From: Toxorhynchites rutilus septentrionalis
Taxonomy: Eukaryota; Arthropoda; Insecta; Diptera; Culicidae
Direction of reading: 5' to 3'
DNA length: 64,000 nt
NCBI RefSeq assembly: GCF_029784135.1
Contig: NC_073746.1
Span: 231,434,024 to 231,498,023 of the forward strand
Below, piece after piece: positions 22,138-33,239 of this stretch. A model generated the notes under the pieces. It was not told where the DNA came from, did not search any database, and worked only from the letters and a program-made list of their open reading frames with translations. How positions within the stretch are numbered: position 1 is the stretch's first letter; each line of letters opens with the position of its first letter. Position numbers and translations under genes: made by a program.

Positions 22138-22939
22138 TCATTTTTCGAAGGACTTCACAAAGTTCCGAACCCTATGAGTTTTGGAATCAATTAAGGCTTG
22201 TTCAAGCACTTGTATCAAATGAATGAGGCTTGTCGGATCGGTTTGCAATAGTACCTCTTTCCTATTGTTCTGTACTTTATTCTTACTCTCTTCCGTTGCA
22301 TCAATCTGTCCAATCTTCTCCTTGTGCTCGTTCACAATTTCGCCATCCAAATGTAGCTTCATTGCAATCACCGGAGTGGCTTGTTTTAGCAATGATCTAG
22401 ATGCAACTATGGCTTCCACACGCCACTCTAAATCACGATAGTGTAATTCGCTATCGTTGGAATGTCTAAGAACATTCTCCACCAAATTTCGCTTGCTACT
22501 TACAAATTGCCAAAGGATTTCAATCTGACTATCGGCGAAGTTAAGTGTTCGGAGCGAGCTAAAATCTTCCTCCGTGATGTGCAATTTGGTACAACCGATC
22601 AGCAGGCAAACTAGGGCTTCCACGCATGATTTTACGGTTTCGATGGTTGTTTCCAGTTTTTCTACGAATGATAAATATGTTATTGCCAAGTTCAGGCATA
22701 GTCACTGCACAATTTACTTGATGCGATAGCACATTTCTTTTCATTAATACCATTGTTGATGTATTCGATAGCGAGTTTACAAAACTCGATAAGAACTAGG
22801 AAAATAATAAAATTTAAACTGTTAGTAACGATTTTTATGCATAGATCATAATTAATATAACTAGCCAATTACCTTCCTCTGGCTGATTCAGGACCAACTT
22901 CAAATGCTTATCCTGTTCTTGTTTTATCAAATAGGCCAT
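22138..22939 (-). CDS. COMMD2: COMM domain-containing protein 2
   Basis: Three coding exons on the minus strand: 22873-22939, 22718-22795 and 22138-22661. GT/AG introns of 77 and 56 bp keep the frame, giving 222 residues. The N-terminal helical HN domain is followed by a C-terminal COMM domain with the hallmark DLEWRVEAIVASRSL and later LLQTDPTSLIHLIQVLEQAL. These match COMMD2 (about 199 residues in mammals). The extra length is mostly an insertion with EHKEKIGQIDATEESKNK. COMMD proteins form the Commander complex for endosomal recycling and NF-kB regulation. The start ATG is the first after a likely 5' UTR splice acceptor (CCCTGTAG at about 22949). Sure of the family, fairly sure of the paralogue. 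Confidence 0.88.
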
Positions 22940-23110
22940 TATTCGTTCCTACAGGGACAGGATGCTTGATAACAAACTCACACTTATGCTTCCTTTACAA
23001 TGCAAGCTTTTAATCGCATACGATTTACTCACTCGCGATATTTTTCAGTGCAGCTCTTTACAATGGTGCGCGATATCGCGCGATAATCTGTCATAATTTG
23101 TCTGTCAAAC
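22940..23110 (-). promoter_or_regulatory. COMMD2 5' UTR intron and promoter region
   Basis: On the minus strand a donor GCGAGTGAGT (exon end 23033) and an acceptor CTGTAGGAACG (exon start 22948) suggest an 84-bp 5' UTR intron. Just upstream is a 14-bp palindrome GCGCGATATCGCGC (23068-23081). The splice sites are inferred from consensus only. Confidence 0.45.
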
Positions 23111-23654
23111 CTGCACCCCTCTAATCATACCGCCATTATTTGTTATGGACAACGTTGATTAGATTGGTGGAACAAAATTATGTCGCTAGACGTGTGAAAG
23201 CAAGTATTCCAGATAATAAATAATTGAAAAACTAGCTTATACAATAGGATATTAACAAAAATGTGTAAAAATAATTATGATTATGCAGCAATACGTTTGT
23301 AATAGGTGGTCGACTTAGCTCTCACTTATTGGAGCGGTTCGTATGTATAAAGCTGAACATTTATTTCGATATATCATTCCTCCCATCTAGCATATCTTGT
23401 TCCACCTGCCTGATGTATGTAGCGTCTCATGTCAAAGCAACGCGATTTTCGCAGCCAAAGCTTGGAGAGTTCTATCTTTTATCGCACTGTCATGGGTTAT
23501 TTCGCGCTTTGCTCTGATTGGTTGGCGAATAAAAATCGTTATTGAAGAAAAAAAAACGCGCTCAACGTGAATGATTGTAAATCCGGCATTCTAACGAATT
23601 TGTTTTTGTTCAGTTTCAACACCAGTGCGAAACTATCTGCTGTCAAACGTTTTT

Positions 23655-25201
23655 GACGTAGAACTACGTCTTTCAGGAAAGGTGGCAAATCAGAAAACAG
23701 GTCACTATTTTATGAAATAAAGTTAACGTTAATAACACTGTGAACGAATTTTCATGATTTGCATACCAATCGAATAGGAAATTCTTTAAGATTTGTTTGA
23801 TATGCTACCCATTACAATTCGCTAATCTCTTAATTGTTTAAATTCATGAAAACTGGAAGAACTTCCTTTTTTCCATACATTTGTTCGGCCGATTTGTGTT
23901 CTAACCCTACCCGTATTTCGAATGTTTATAACTCGAACATTTCTTAACAGATCGGAAAGATGTTTGCGTCAATTGATATGAAACGCGTCTATCACAATTA
24001 ATAAAATGTTATTTTTCATGAGATGAACAATTGAATAACTGTAAAATATCAAGCTTTATCTAAACGCTCCAACTGTCAAGTTTTGATTGACCCGATTTAC
24101 GGTTTCCTCAACACAGACTATAAAATCGATGTACCTGTGGAAACCCGCTTTGCAAATATACATGCAAGTCGGGGGTATATTTGTTCCCACCGAGCTGTGT
24201 TTCCCTAACACGGACTTCAAAATTCATGAGCCTGGGGGAATCCGCTTTGCAATTACATGCAAGTCGGGGGTATTTTTGACGTGGGACTACGTCTAACTGG
24301 AGTATATGGGGGGTAAAATGAAAACCTAAACACAGAACATGCAGGAAAAAAAAGAAAGATTCCAATTGCTTATAACTCGAACATTTCTTACTGGGTCGCA
24401 AAGATGTTTGCATCAATTGATACGGAATATTTCTACGCTTCTATCGCAATTAATAAAATGTTATTTTCCATTAGATAAACAATTGAATAACTGTGAAATG
24501 TCAAGCGTTATCTAAAGGCCCTAACTGCCTAGTTTTGATTGGCCCGATTTACGGTTTCCCGAACACAGACTTCAAAATCAATGTACCTGTAGGAATCCGC
24601 TTAGCAAATATACATGCAAGTAGGGGGTATTTTTGTTCCAACCGAGCTGGGTTTCCCTAACACGGACTTCAAAATCAATGTGCCTGGGGGAATCCACTTT
24701 GCAAATACATGAAAGTTGGGTGTATTTTTCTTCCGACTGAAATGTGTTTCTCTAACACAGACTTCAAATCCAAGAAGCGTGGGGAAATTGGCATAACAAA
24801 TACATGCAATTCGGGGCATTTTTATTCCTGCTGAAATGTGTTTACCCATTACAGATTTCTAATCGAAGGTGTCTGGGGAACTCGGAATTGCAAATCGGAG
24901 GCATTTTGTTCCGACTGAAATGTGTTTGTCTAACACAGACAAACCAAGATGTCATCATACCAAACGTAAATGGACTGTCATTAAATTTATTTATAAAGAA
25001 GAACATAATCTATCCAAATGCATGAATTGACCTCACATGGTATCATACAATCTTTTTACTCACAAATTAAATATATTGAATTCAGATGAATTCGGAAATT
25101 GTTTCATTCAATCAAAAATTAAATCAATACAAACAAATGATTGCAAAGCTAAGGTAGTCTCACGTCAACCTAGCGGTTATATCATAGATATAACCCACCC
25201 A
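23655..25201. mobile_element. AB-type element(s) with ~95-bp minisatellite
   Basis: End A GACGTAGAACTACGTC at 23655 follows T5. A second A-like end (GACGTGGGACTACGTC) is at 24278. One B-like end with hairpin GGTTATATCATAGATATAACC finishes at 25201 before T5. Either a nested pair that lost one end, or an internal duplication. No ORF. The interior is mostly the minisatellite. Confidence 0.5.
24100..24950. repeat. Minisatellite of ~93-100-bp units
   Basis: Units share GGAATCCGCTTTGCAAATA, ATGCAAGTCGGGGGTATTTT and CTAACACAGACTTCAAAATC. Starts are near 24134, 24236, 24592, 24689, 24783 and 24876. Divergence rises to the right. The array is split by A-end DNA at about 24278-24540. Confidence 0.75.
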
Positions 25202-25294
25202 TTTTTGGTGTTGAGTACTATCCCACAATCCAGTCGACGAACAAAATATCGACCTAACATTGGCCGAAATGCTGTGACTTCTCCGTCTTGCCTA

Positions 25295-26946
25295 CACCCA
25301 GAAAACATATTACTAAAATATGCCAAATCTTTGGTAAGGCAAACATTAGTAGAATGTACAGATTTTCTGTAAATATTGATCAACTGTATGTAAAATCAAT
25401 GTTAGATGCAATATACATCCTTGCCAATGATTGGTACATTTTACTACGCGGTATCGGTAACTTTAACGATTGTCATTGCTGGAAACCGTGAAAGAAATGT
25501 AAACAAAACATTATTAACCTAATTGTCGAGCTGATAATTGAGTTGAGCGGAACTACTTTTCGATATTGTTTCTCCACAGAAAAAGGTCGAATTTACCCAG
25601 ACAGGTGAGTGACGTTCTTGAAAATTAATTCAATTTATGTTCTTTAATCAACATTGATACATATTGGACAGCCAAATAATGATCCATGCTCGTCTGCTGC
25701 GAGAGAAAGTGAAGACATTACTTCAATAATGAGGAATTTGGGTAATTCGAGACACTAAAACGAGCCTAGTTGAGTTCTAATTCCACCGCTATATTGTCGG
25801 ATTTGGTCAAGGGCAACTTCATAAACTGTTTTCCGACGATTGTGATCGGTGGTTCGATCAATTGGATGTTTTAGAAATCGTCAAAACGAAGGTTCCGTTT
25901 TCACTGAAGCTGCGCTTCAACTCAATGTTGAAAAGGGGCATAGAACTGGCCCTTTGATGTAGTCTATCGTAGCTGTTTGTAGTAATCATTCTGTATTTTT
26001 TTCCTAATTCGTAGCCGAGAATCTAACTTAATCGATGCAGGATCAGATGTCGGACGCTGCAATGGCCATGCCTCATGTTAATATGCATTGTAATGTGGTT
26101 TAAATCGTATTTTAGATAGTTCAATAAATGACTAAAAATGCATACAATAGATCAATAATTACTGTTATACTGGCTGGTTTCACATTTGTTTACCAATGTT
26201 ATCGCGTAATATGTACGAATTGGCGATCTAACATACAAATCTACACCTAGGCGGCGCTGCGGTGAAAGTGATGATGGTTTTAAATTTTGCCATGTGAGCT
26301 TATGGAAGGTTTGTAGTTCTTTCCATAAATTACAATGTTATAATCATAAAAGATTATATAATTGTGATGAGTTTGTAAGAAATTTAATTCTGCGCAATTT
26401 TATATATAACATGTTATTTATTTACCTCTTTCAGTAGTGAAAACTATAAAAATGTTGACAATGGTTGAATTAAAGAAGGAAATTCGAGAGCACAATCAAA
26501 CACAAGTAGAAAAATGCACGATTCCTGCATGTGAGAACTACCTTGGAAAGCCCGGAAGTAAAATATACGTGTTTTGTTTTTGAGTTTTAGGTTACATTAG
26601 CATCATTTTCATAGTTCAAAAACAAAATCCAGATGTCTCACCGATCGTTTACGTTTTGCGTTAGATCGTCAATAAAGTGCGCTACAAATACAACGTCCCG
26701 TCACTGTGAAGTCAACGTAAAGTAATGAAATGTCAAATATTCTCCCATGGAAATCGTATGGTAACATTCACATACACCATCGCCGGCAACTGTGACGTCG
26801 GCAGAATAAGTCCAAGAGAATATTTGACGGGACGATGACGGTGATGTTGTATGTGTAGCGCACTTAATTCATATCGCAAAAATCAACTAATCATTGGTAA
26901 TATTTACCCAAAAAATCGTCATATATACCAATTTTTCCTAAGAGTG
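25295..26946. mobile_element. CT-family DNA element, copy 3 (decayed, distinct cargo)
   Basis: The left end CACCCAGAAAACATATTACT follows TA (25293-25294). The right end TTTTTCCTAAGAGTG precedes TA (26947-26948). The interior has exon-like blocks: one between TTCTCCACAG and GTGAGT at 25580-25605, a block near 25800-25957 reading FGQGQLHKLFSDDCDRWFDQ, and a block at 26453-26565 with MVELKKEIREHNQTQVEKC. None is recognised. This cargo differs from copies 1, 2 and 4. Confidence 0.55.
26676..26866. mobile_element. 191-bp MITE with AAGTGCGCTACA ends
   Basis: AAAGTGCGCTACAAATACAAC at the left mirrors GTTGTATGTGTAGCGCACTT at the right. The rest of the arms (GTCCCGTCA / TGACGGGAC) also pair. It lies inside the CT element. 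Confidence 0.6.
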
Positions 26947-27477
26947 TATAGTTCATTGGTTGAAAATACGGAATAATTAAAAAAACGAAATTCGCGTCAT
27001 CGAAGGTACGGTGTCGCCACCTATGAAAGTTTCGCGTGTGAGTGAAAAATATGTAAACAAACCGTTGCATATTTTCTCTGTAATTAATATACTGATTTCT
27101 CGAAAACTTGTACCGTGTTTATCATACAATTAGTGGAAATTGTTGAAAAATAGTTTTCCTTAGCTGTTTCGATGCTCCGAACCAAAATTTATTGTCATTT
27201 AGTAGTGAAAAAAAGCCGTTGAAGTACACCCTCTGTCAATCTACCTGCGAGAGAGGTAAACCGAATTAATGAAATTTGATATAAAAATATCCGCTTAGTG
27301 TTCATAAAATACCTAAAATACAAAGATCTGGCTTCTATTCAATCAGTGCTCTAATATTTTTCAAAATATTTTCCTTAGAACGTGTGAAATATGGACGTCA
27401 AAAGCTGCGCAAATTGCCCGGAGAACATGCAAGTCGGACGAAATTAGCTTGAAGCTGACTCCGAACAATCTGCAAAA

Positions 27478-27760
27478 TTCAAAAGCCGTATTGTTTGTGT
27501 CGTCCCCGGATGTAAGCAGAGATATCGCCCCGGAATTTCTTTTCATGCCTTCCCTCCGAAAATGGACAAATCGTGGTATCTAGACTGGATCCAACGACTA
27601 CGGCTAAAGATAGAACCTACAAAAACCTCCCGTATTTGTAGCCTCCATTTTACCGTGTCGAACTTCTACTCTCCATGTATTCACATTCACATTTTCGCAC
27701 TTTTGAAAAAGTGTGAAGCATTCCAACTTGGTGCAAAATGTGCAATAATAAAGAAATAAA
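27478..27760 (+). pseudogene. THAP zinc-finger domain fragment
   Basis: The frame starting near 27478 reads VCVVPGC, then GISFHAFP, a conserved W (WYLDWIQRL) and ICSLHF. These are the C2CH zinc ligands and tryptophan of a THAP DNA-binding domain. The closing AVPxIF motif is absent and the ORF ends at a stop at 27757-27759 after a short tail. Upstream in the same frame (27393-27477) is one in-frame stop (TAG, about 27447). THAP domains occur in transcription factors and P-element-type transposases. Probably a gene remnant, though a spliced first exon cannot be ruled out. Confidence 0.55.
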
Positions 27761-27845
27761 ATAAAACATACTTAAGCAAATGACACAAAACAGCCATGAC
27801 GTGTTTGCACTTCCCTTTGCCAGCTTTACAGGAACACGAAAACAA

Positions 27846-28400
27846 CTATTTGGAGAAAGAGATTTTCGTACGAATTTTTATTTTATGGGGTTCCGAGCTT
27901 GGAGATGATGACTGGAGGAAGGACGAGAAAATACTGAAGCCTTCATCGTGAACTTCTTCAAAACCAACTATTAAAATATGTCCAGCTTTGAATACTCTTT
28001 CGCCTTCGACGACTAAACGGCTTCCACCCGCAGCGTAATCGAACACATCCGCAAACTCCACAGCCACGTTGCAGGTTTCATTTTCTCCGACTGATGGCTC
28101 CTGATAATGCATGAAACAAGGTCACGGAAAAACACTTATAAGTTAAATTCAGCTTAAGCTACGGCAAAGTTTTTTTCACGGCATAAGGAAAACTCATTTT
28201 CCAACCGTTTGGAAGATAAATTTTGCACACAATTATTAATTTTCATTAAAATTTAGTATCCTGAAAGTTTGTTTACTTTTTCACAAGTAAAGACAGTGTC
28301 CTTCGGATGCGATAAGAAAACGTTTTCCCCTGCAGTAAATTTATGTGATTTAACTAAATTAGCATCCTAGAGGATAGTTCTTTCGATACATACTCACCAT
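27846..28400 (-). CDS. Small spliced protein, unrecognised (85 aa)
   Basis: Proposed structure: ATG at 28398-28400 directly followed by a strong donor GTGAGT, a 297-bp intron, the acceptor TTATCAG at 28101-28103, and a coding exon 28100-27846. This reads M then EPSVGENETCNVAVEFADVF and continues to a stop. The product is acidic in its first half (YAAGGSRLVVEGERVFKAGH) and has a serine run (FLQSSSPSSEP) near the C-terminus. An unspliced alternative starts at 28112 with MHYQ. No family is recognised. It is divergent from the small gene starting at 28569, with 168 bp between the start codons, so a shared promoter is likely. Confidence 0.45.
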
Positions 28401-28568
28401 TACGGAATTTCTGCAAAAAACGTTCAAAGTGGTGCGTTTAAAAATCACATTTTTTTTTGCAATTCTTTGTTGACATTCGCTTCACGCACACAAGCTGTCA
28501 AATTCAGCTTCGTAGTCGCGAATGGTATCACTGGTAGTCCGCTAAACTGTCATCTTAAACAAAAACAA

Positions 28569-28952
28569 ATGGACCATATAACTAGTGAGTAAGGAAACTG
28601 TTATCGCTTTTTCATTCATTAATTATTTCATTTTCTTTCAGACTATGATGTGAAAACATCTGGCTTTTCTATAGCCATCAATAGAAACTAGCCGGAAGAT
28701 GATTTCCCCCATTACCAGTCGCCAAACAACAAGAACAAACAACAGTGCAGATTTTCACCATTATCACAGGAGCCAACAACATCTGCAATTCCAATCAGCA
28801 GTATCCTCCAAATCCGTGCCGGGGACAGCAACAGCAGAATCGAATCCTCGGGCACTAATGTGTATCAAGGAAATAAAAACTATCAACGCAGGAGGTATTT
28901 ATCATCGAGCTCAGCTGGACTCGAATCGTCAATCCGGAAACCCCGGAATTGA
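28569..28952 (+). CDS. Small spliced gene with in-frame UAG after 21 codons
   Basis: Exon 1 (28569-28584) joins across a 57-bp intron (GTGAGT...TTTCAG) to exon 2 at 28642, reading MDHITNYDVKTSGFSIAINR-N and then TAG at 28689-28691. The same frame stays open for 86 more codons to TGA at 28950-28952. It includes PEDDFPHYQSPNNKNKQQC and a serine-rich end, and its composition looks protein-like. The stop is followed by C, a context that favours readthrough in insects. Possibilities: stop readthrough, a recently inactivated gene, or chance. No homologue is recognised. Confidence 0.45.
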
Positions 28953-31586
28953 AAGTTCCGCTGTATTGTGGTTATTTGTATATCACAAACACATATTGTT
29001 TTGTAATACGTATTTTTTCGAGTAATAAAATGACTAAAATTGATTATGTATTTTCCTTTTAATATTTCATTTCATTTTAATAACAAACCAATACAAACAA
29101 AAGGCAAGCAGTGCTGGAAGCAGCGCTGCAAGCAGTTCGACGTCTTGCACATGTTGGCAAAAAAGTGGCGTCAAGTTGTTCGATGAATACATATAAAAGG
29201 TCGATAAATCAATTGCAAAGTGGCAGCCTTTGAGGTCGATTGTTGACATTTCATCGACCCAATCTTGGCAGGCAAAACGGAATGTGGGTACTTTTAAACT
29301 GAGAAGCCTGGGAAAATCGTCATTTCAGATACCAGAGGTGAATGAACTTTCGCGGTTCAAGAACTACGTAAACATGAGATGTGCAATAATTTCAGAGGGA
29401 AATGTAAAATGATCGTTTGACAATTTTTCCGTTCACACATTTTGGAAGTCCTAGACATCATATCAAACTTAAAAGGACCGTTATCAAATTTATTTGTAAC
29501 GAAGAACATAATCTATTACAAAAATTTCGAAGCATTCTAAAATATTATTCAAAATGGTAAACAAGTAGATTGCATAATATAATTGCGTAGTTCTACGTCG
29601 AAAATATGCGGTCTTGTCCTAGATACAACCTCTTATAATTTGTTTTTATTCACTCAGTTTCAACTAGTTCCGCACTAGGTTCAACCCAAAAGCTGTTAGT
29701 TTCGCACTGAGATGTTTCACGTGTTGGCATTCGGGTTCATCAATACAACTATACTGAACTGACAAGTTTCGTATATTATATTCGCGTGTATTCGCGTAGA
29801 CGGCAGAGTATATTCGCGTAGACGACATTATGTTTCGTGTGCTTTCATTGGGAGGCTAAAATAATTATGGATATTCAGGTGGAATAAACATGCTTTCAAA
29901 ATCAAAATTATGTATGGAAATTTACTTTAACGTATCGAATATTTATTTTACGTGATGAAATAATAGGTTTTTTTATCGATATCGCAGAAACATATTGCGC
30001 TTGCTTGAGCTTGGGTAGACTGTACAATTCGTAGTTGCTCTCCGTGATTGACCTGAACCAACCAAATTGCACAAAGAACACACAGAACGACGCTTGGGAC
30101 TAGCAAATCATTCTCGTTGTGCAATTTCGGTGATTCGAGCTTTAAATGGTCAATAACGACGCCGGCCACACCCTTACAGTCACCAGGGGAAGGGAAGGAA
30201 TGTTAGTATGATATTCGCCGCCCGAAAGCCAGAAGGGTCGCCTCTATAGCGTGGTTCCCTAGCGTTTATCATGAGAAGGATGTGTGTTAGTGGGTAGAGT
30301 GAAGAATCAGGATTCACTGCGGTAAGTGATGAGATTCTGTATACGCGGACTTTCAACCACTATTTTGACACCAGACGACGGAGATTATCCATAAGAAACC
30401 TGAGAATATCACCCGCAAACACCTCTACACTACATCGCAAACATCGAATGTTTCCTGATTCTTAGAGTTATTTATACTCGACGACGGAGAATTCATGAGA
30501 AATCAAAAATCAAATTCCTCTTTTATATTCAAAAAATGAAAAATACATGCAAAAAAACGATTAAAAAAATTTGTTTTTACTCGATTATATACAGTGATAA
30601 ATCAGAAACTGTAAATGATCCGAGTCCGCCCTGTATCCAATTCGGAGCTCGATGAGATAATACTCAAAGCTTTTCTTGTAGCGCTTCGCACTATTTCATC
30701 GTCACTACTCACTAAAAACACATGGCGTCTAAGAAAAAAACTTTTTGGAATCTGTCGATATCGCAGAAACATAATGAACGAAAACTGTGTTTAATGATGA
30801 TTTCATATTATAATAGTAATTATATGTGGAACAAACCGGAAATTCGACAAATAGTTGAGTGAGTGTCAGGACTACATGTGTTAGGTAATCAAACAATATG
30901 AAGTAAAAATTTTCATTCAAACTTTTATATTTGCACACCGCACTTGGCCCTTCTGATCTGATAGAGAATAATTTACCTCCCAAGCACAAATATCGTCACC
31001 AGATGTCGACACTGTACATTAGTCGTCGCAAATATAAACAAATCAGACTATACAACGCACACCAACAAATTACCGCATTCGTGAAACTGAAAACGTTTTT
31101 TATTACAGTGTCAGTTTGGCGTTAACTCAATTTTAAAAACGAATTCGCTATGGGATGTTTCACGGGTCGCGGCACTTTACTGAATTGTCAAATTCCGAGT
31201 ATTATTTTAGAAAATCTAAAAATAAAGATTATGAGAATGGAAAACCTGCTGCTTTGCTTTTATATTATTGGAATCGTAATCCAATTCGGATTCTTATTTT
31301 GAAGAGTATATTCGCATGAACAGCATTAAACTTCGTGTGCGTTTATTGAGAGACGAAAATAATTATGGATATTCAGGTGGAATAAACATGCTTTCAAAAT
31401 CAAAATTATGAATTATGAACTTTAACGTATCGTTTTTTTTATTTAATGTGATGAAATAAGAGGTTTTTCCCGAAATGGCAAAAACATATTGAACGAAAAC
31501 TGTGTCTGATGATGATTTTATATTATAATAGTTATTATTTGTGGAACAAACAGGAATGTACCGACAAAAGGTTAAGTGAGTGTTAT
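28953..31586. repeat. Decayed repeats, no gene recognised
   Basis: A segment at about 29690-29990 is duplicated at 31140-31460 (shared ATTATGGATATTCAGGTGGA and GAGATGTTTCACG). 30763-30850 resembles 31485-31570. 29990-30150 (minus) matches 59219-59385. A degraded A-like end (GTAGTTCTACGTC) is at 29588-29600. 30170-30500 looks like a retroelement tail, but I cannot assign it. Short ORFs here lack coding features. Confidence 0.45.
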
Positions 31587-32340
31587 ACCAGGGACAGACA
31601 TACAGCTGTACTTGCGTTGTAAGAGTACAGCGTTGTACAGGTACTATCGTACCATGACAGACATACTTTGGTTGTACATTGTACCGTTGACATACGGCAA
31701 TCAGAATTTTTCCAATTTTCAACAAATATTTCAATGACGTTTTAATTTAGCGTCTAAACTATCAAGCAAATTTCCAGTCTGAGTTATTAACTCAATAGAA
31801 AGTCAGCGAAAAGAATGTTTGCCAAGTGTTTTAGTTCGATTTGTTCATACTACCCACCAAGTATTATACTTATGACAGACATACAGCTGTACTTGCGTTG
31901 TACTTCGAAAATTGTATGTCTGTCACCATGTACAGCGCTAGAACCATGCAAGCAACTCGGTACAATCGCTGTATCTGTACCGACCTATTTTACCGCTGTA
32001 CATGACTACAGTTGTACTGTGCGCAGCGCCATAGACGATTAGTGGTGGGTAGCATGAACAAAACGAATCAAAACATTTGGTATACATTCTTTTCATTGAC
32101 TTTCTCTTGAGTTAATAACTCAGATTGGAAACATATTTGTTGTGTTCGATAGTTTAGACGCTAAAAAAAACCTTTTTCATTGAAATCTTGGTGAAAATAC
32201 AATGCAATAAATTCAAACTTCTGATTGTCAGTCTGACATGCGGTACAATGTACAACCAAAGTATGTGTGTCATACTATCGTGGTACCTGTACAACGCTGT
32301 ACACGTACAGCGCTAGTACAATTGTATGTCTGTCCATGGT
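31587..32340. mobile_element. Composite MITE with GGACAGACATACA ends
   Basis: Left ACCAGGGACAGACATACAGC and right GTATGTCTGTCCATGGT are inverted. Internal copies of the same motif (31665, 31874, 31918) make it a multi-unit inverted-repeat element rich in GTACAGCGTTGTAC palindromes. A second copy is nested at 51077. Confidence 0.6.
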
Positions 32341-32397
32341 ATTAGGTAAACAAACAATGTGAAGTAGAGATTTTCATTTAAACTTTTATATTTTCAC

Positions 32398-32474
32398 ACA
32401 GTAGACTTCCAAGATGACTGCAGAGTGGTTTTAGCATATTGGCCCACCTTAGGATATACTTCTAGGCGCCTTGA
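32398..32474 (-). mobile_element. Fragment of the 256-bp hAT-type MITE
   Basis: CACAGTAGACTTCCAAGAT to CTAGGCGCCTTG is the right third of the MITE. The rest is missing. Confidence 0.7.
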
Positions 32475-32477
32475 CTA

Positions 32478-32923
32478 AGAGCCCCCGCAGACTGCATACT
32501 TTTTATTGGCAGACAATTAGATCGAGCTGGCCTGTTGGTGCAAAAACCGAGCGAAATGAATCGTTGTAATGTGCGCATATGCATATCTCTCCATACTGCT
32601 TAAGTCGGCCGATCAAACTATCGGCCGCAAAAAAGTCTGCAGTCTGCGGTGTGGAAGTAAGCAACGTCTACCATTTTATGCAAACCTTGGAGTATACACA
32701 CCATGTATGAACCTTGTGTGTAGAGTAGCAGAAGTAACATGTATTGTTCTCTTTCAAATCCAACCTCTACCGCGTACAGACGCATTTTTAATCGCTCTCG
32801 TTATAATAAATAGTTATTAGTTTGTATTCTCGCGTGTGCTTTATTTCCTTTCCGAATCCCAGCTCTGTACGCTGTACTTCCGCTTCGTCGAAGGGCGTTT
32901 TCCGCCGTCATGCGGGGGCTCTA
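32478..32923. mobile_element. CCCCCGCAGA MITE with 260-bp insert
   Basis: The left part 32478-32650 matches the complete MITE at 7954. The right terminus GCGGGGGCTCT is at 32912-32922. The intervening 32651-32911 is unrelated and contains AATAAA and short ORFs without recognised content. Confidence 0.5.
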
Positions 32924-32984
32924 CACTGAGAGGAAAATTTAGTAAATATGACGAATTTTTTGGTACATGTTACCAATTCTCTAG

Positions 32985-33174
32985 TGTTAAGAGTGTAACC
33001 ACATTACCCATGGTTGCCCCCACATTTCTACGTCTCTGCGTAAATGTCAAATCAGTATATAAACAAAACAGACAAAACTGTAGAAACACGTTTTTTTAAT
33101 AGAATAAATTCTTTTCGAAGTAAATCGCGGATTTCTCATATTTATTTCCTCCTGGCCTATCCGAAACCACTTCA
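32985..33174 (+). repeat. 5' LTR of copia element
   Basis: 190 bp, starts TGTT, ends TTCA. Contains TATATAAAC and AATAAATT. Confidence 0.95.
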
Positions 33175-33188
33175 GGTTATGGGCCCAG
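33175..33188 (+). other. Half-tRNA(iMet) primer binding site
   Basis: GGTTATGGGCCCAG immediately follows the 5' LTR. It is complementary to the anticodon-arm part of initiator tRNA-Met, the primer scheme known for copia, and not to a tRNA 3' end. Confidence 0.85.
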
Positions 33189-33239
33189 GTCGCGCTGTAT
33201 CGGAAAAGTAGTCGAAAGTGCCGTTTTTGCGTTTTCGGT

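Noticed and set aside
24087..24849. Overlapping ORFs on both strands rich in CVRET and similar repeats
   Set aside because: They arise from the minisatellite reading open in several frames. No start context or conservation.
26453..26575. First exon of a THAP protein (VEKCTIPACENYLGKPG) linked to the THAP fragment at 27478
   Set aside because: It lies inside a CT element, the downstream fragment has its own first cysteine pair, and no acceptor gives a consistent frame.
28699..29025. 108-codon ORF starting MISPITSRQTT
   Set aside because: The alternative frame that continues the spliced small gene at 28569 has better protein-like composition. This one appears to be its shadow.
30170..30520. 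Retroelement tail or SINE
   Set aside because: No promoter boxes, no target duplication, and no second copy in the window to define ends.
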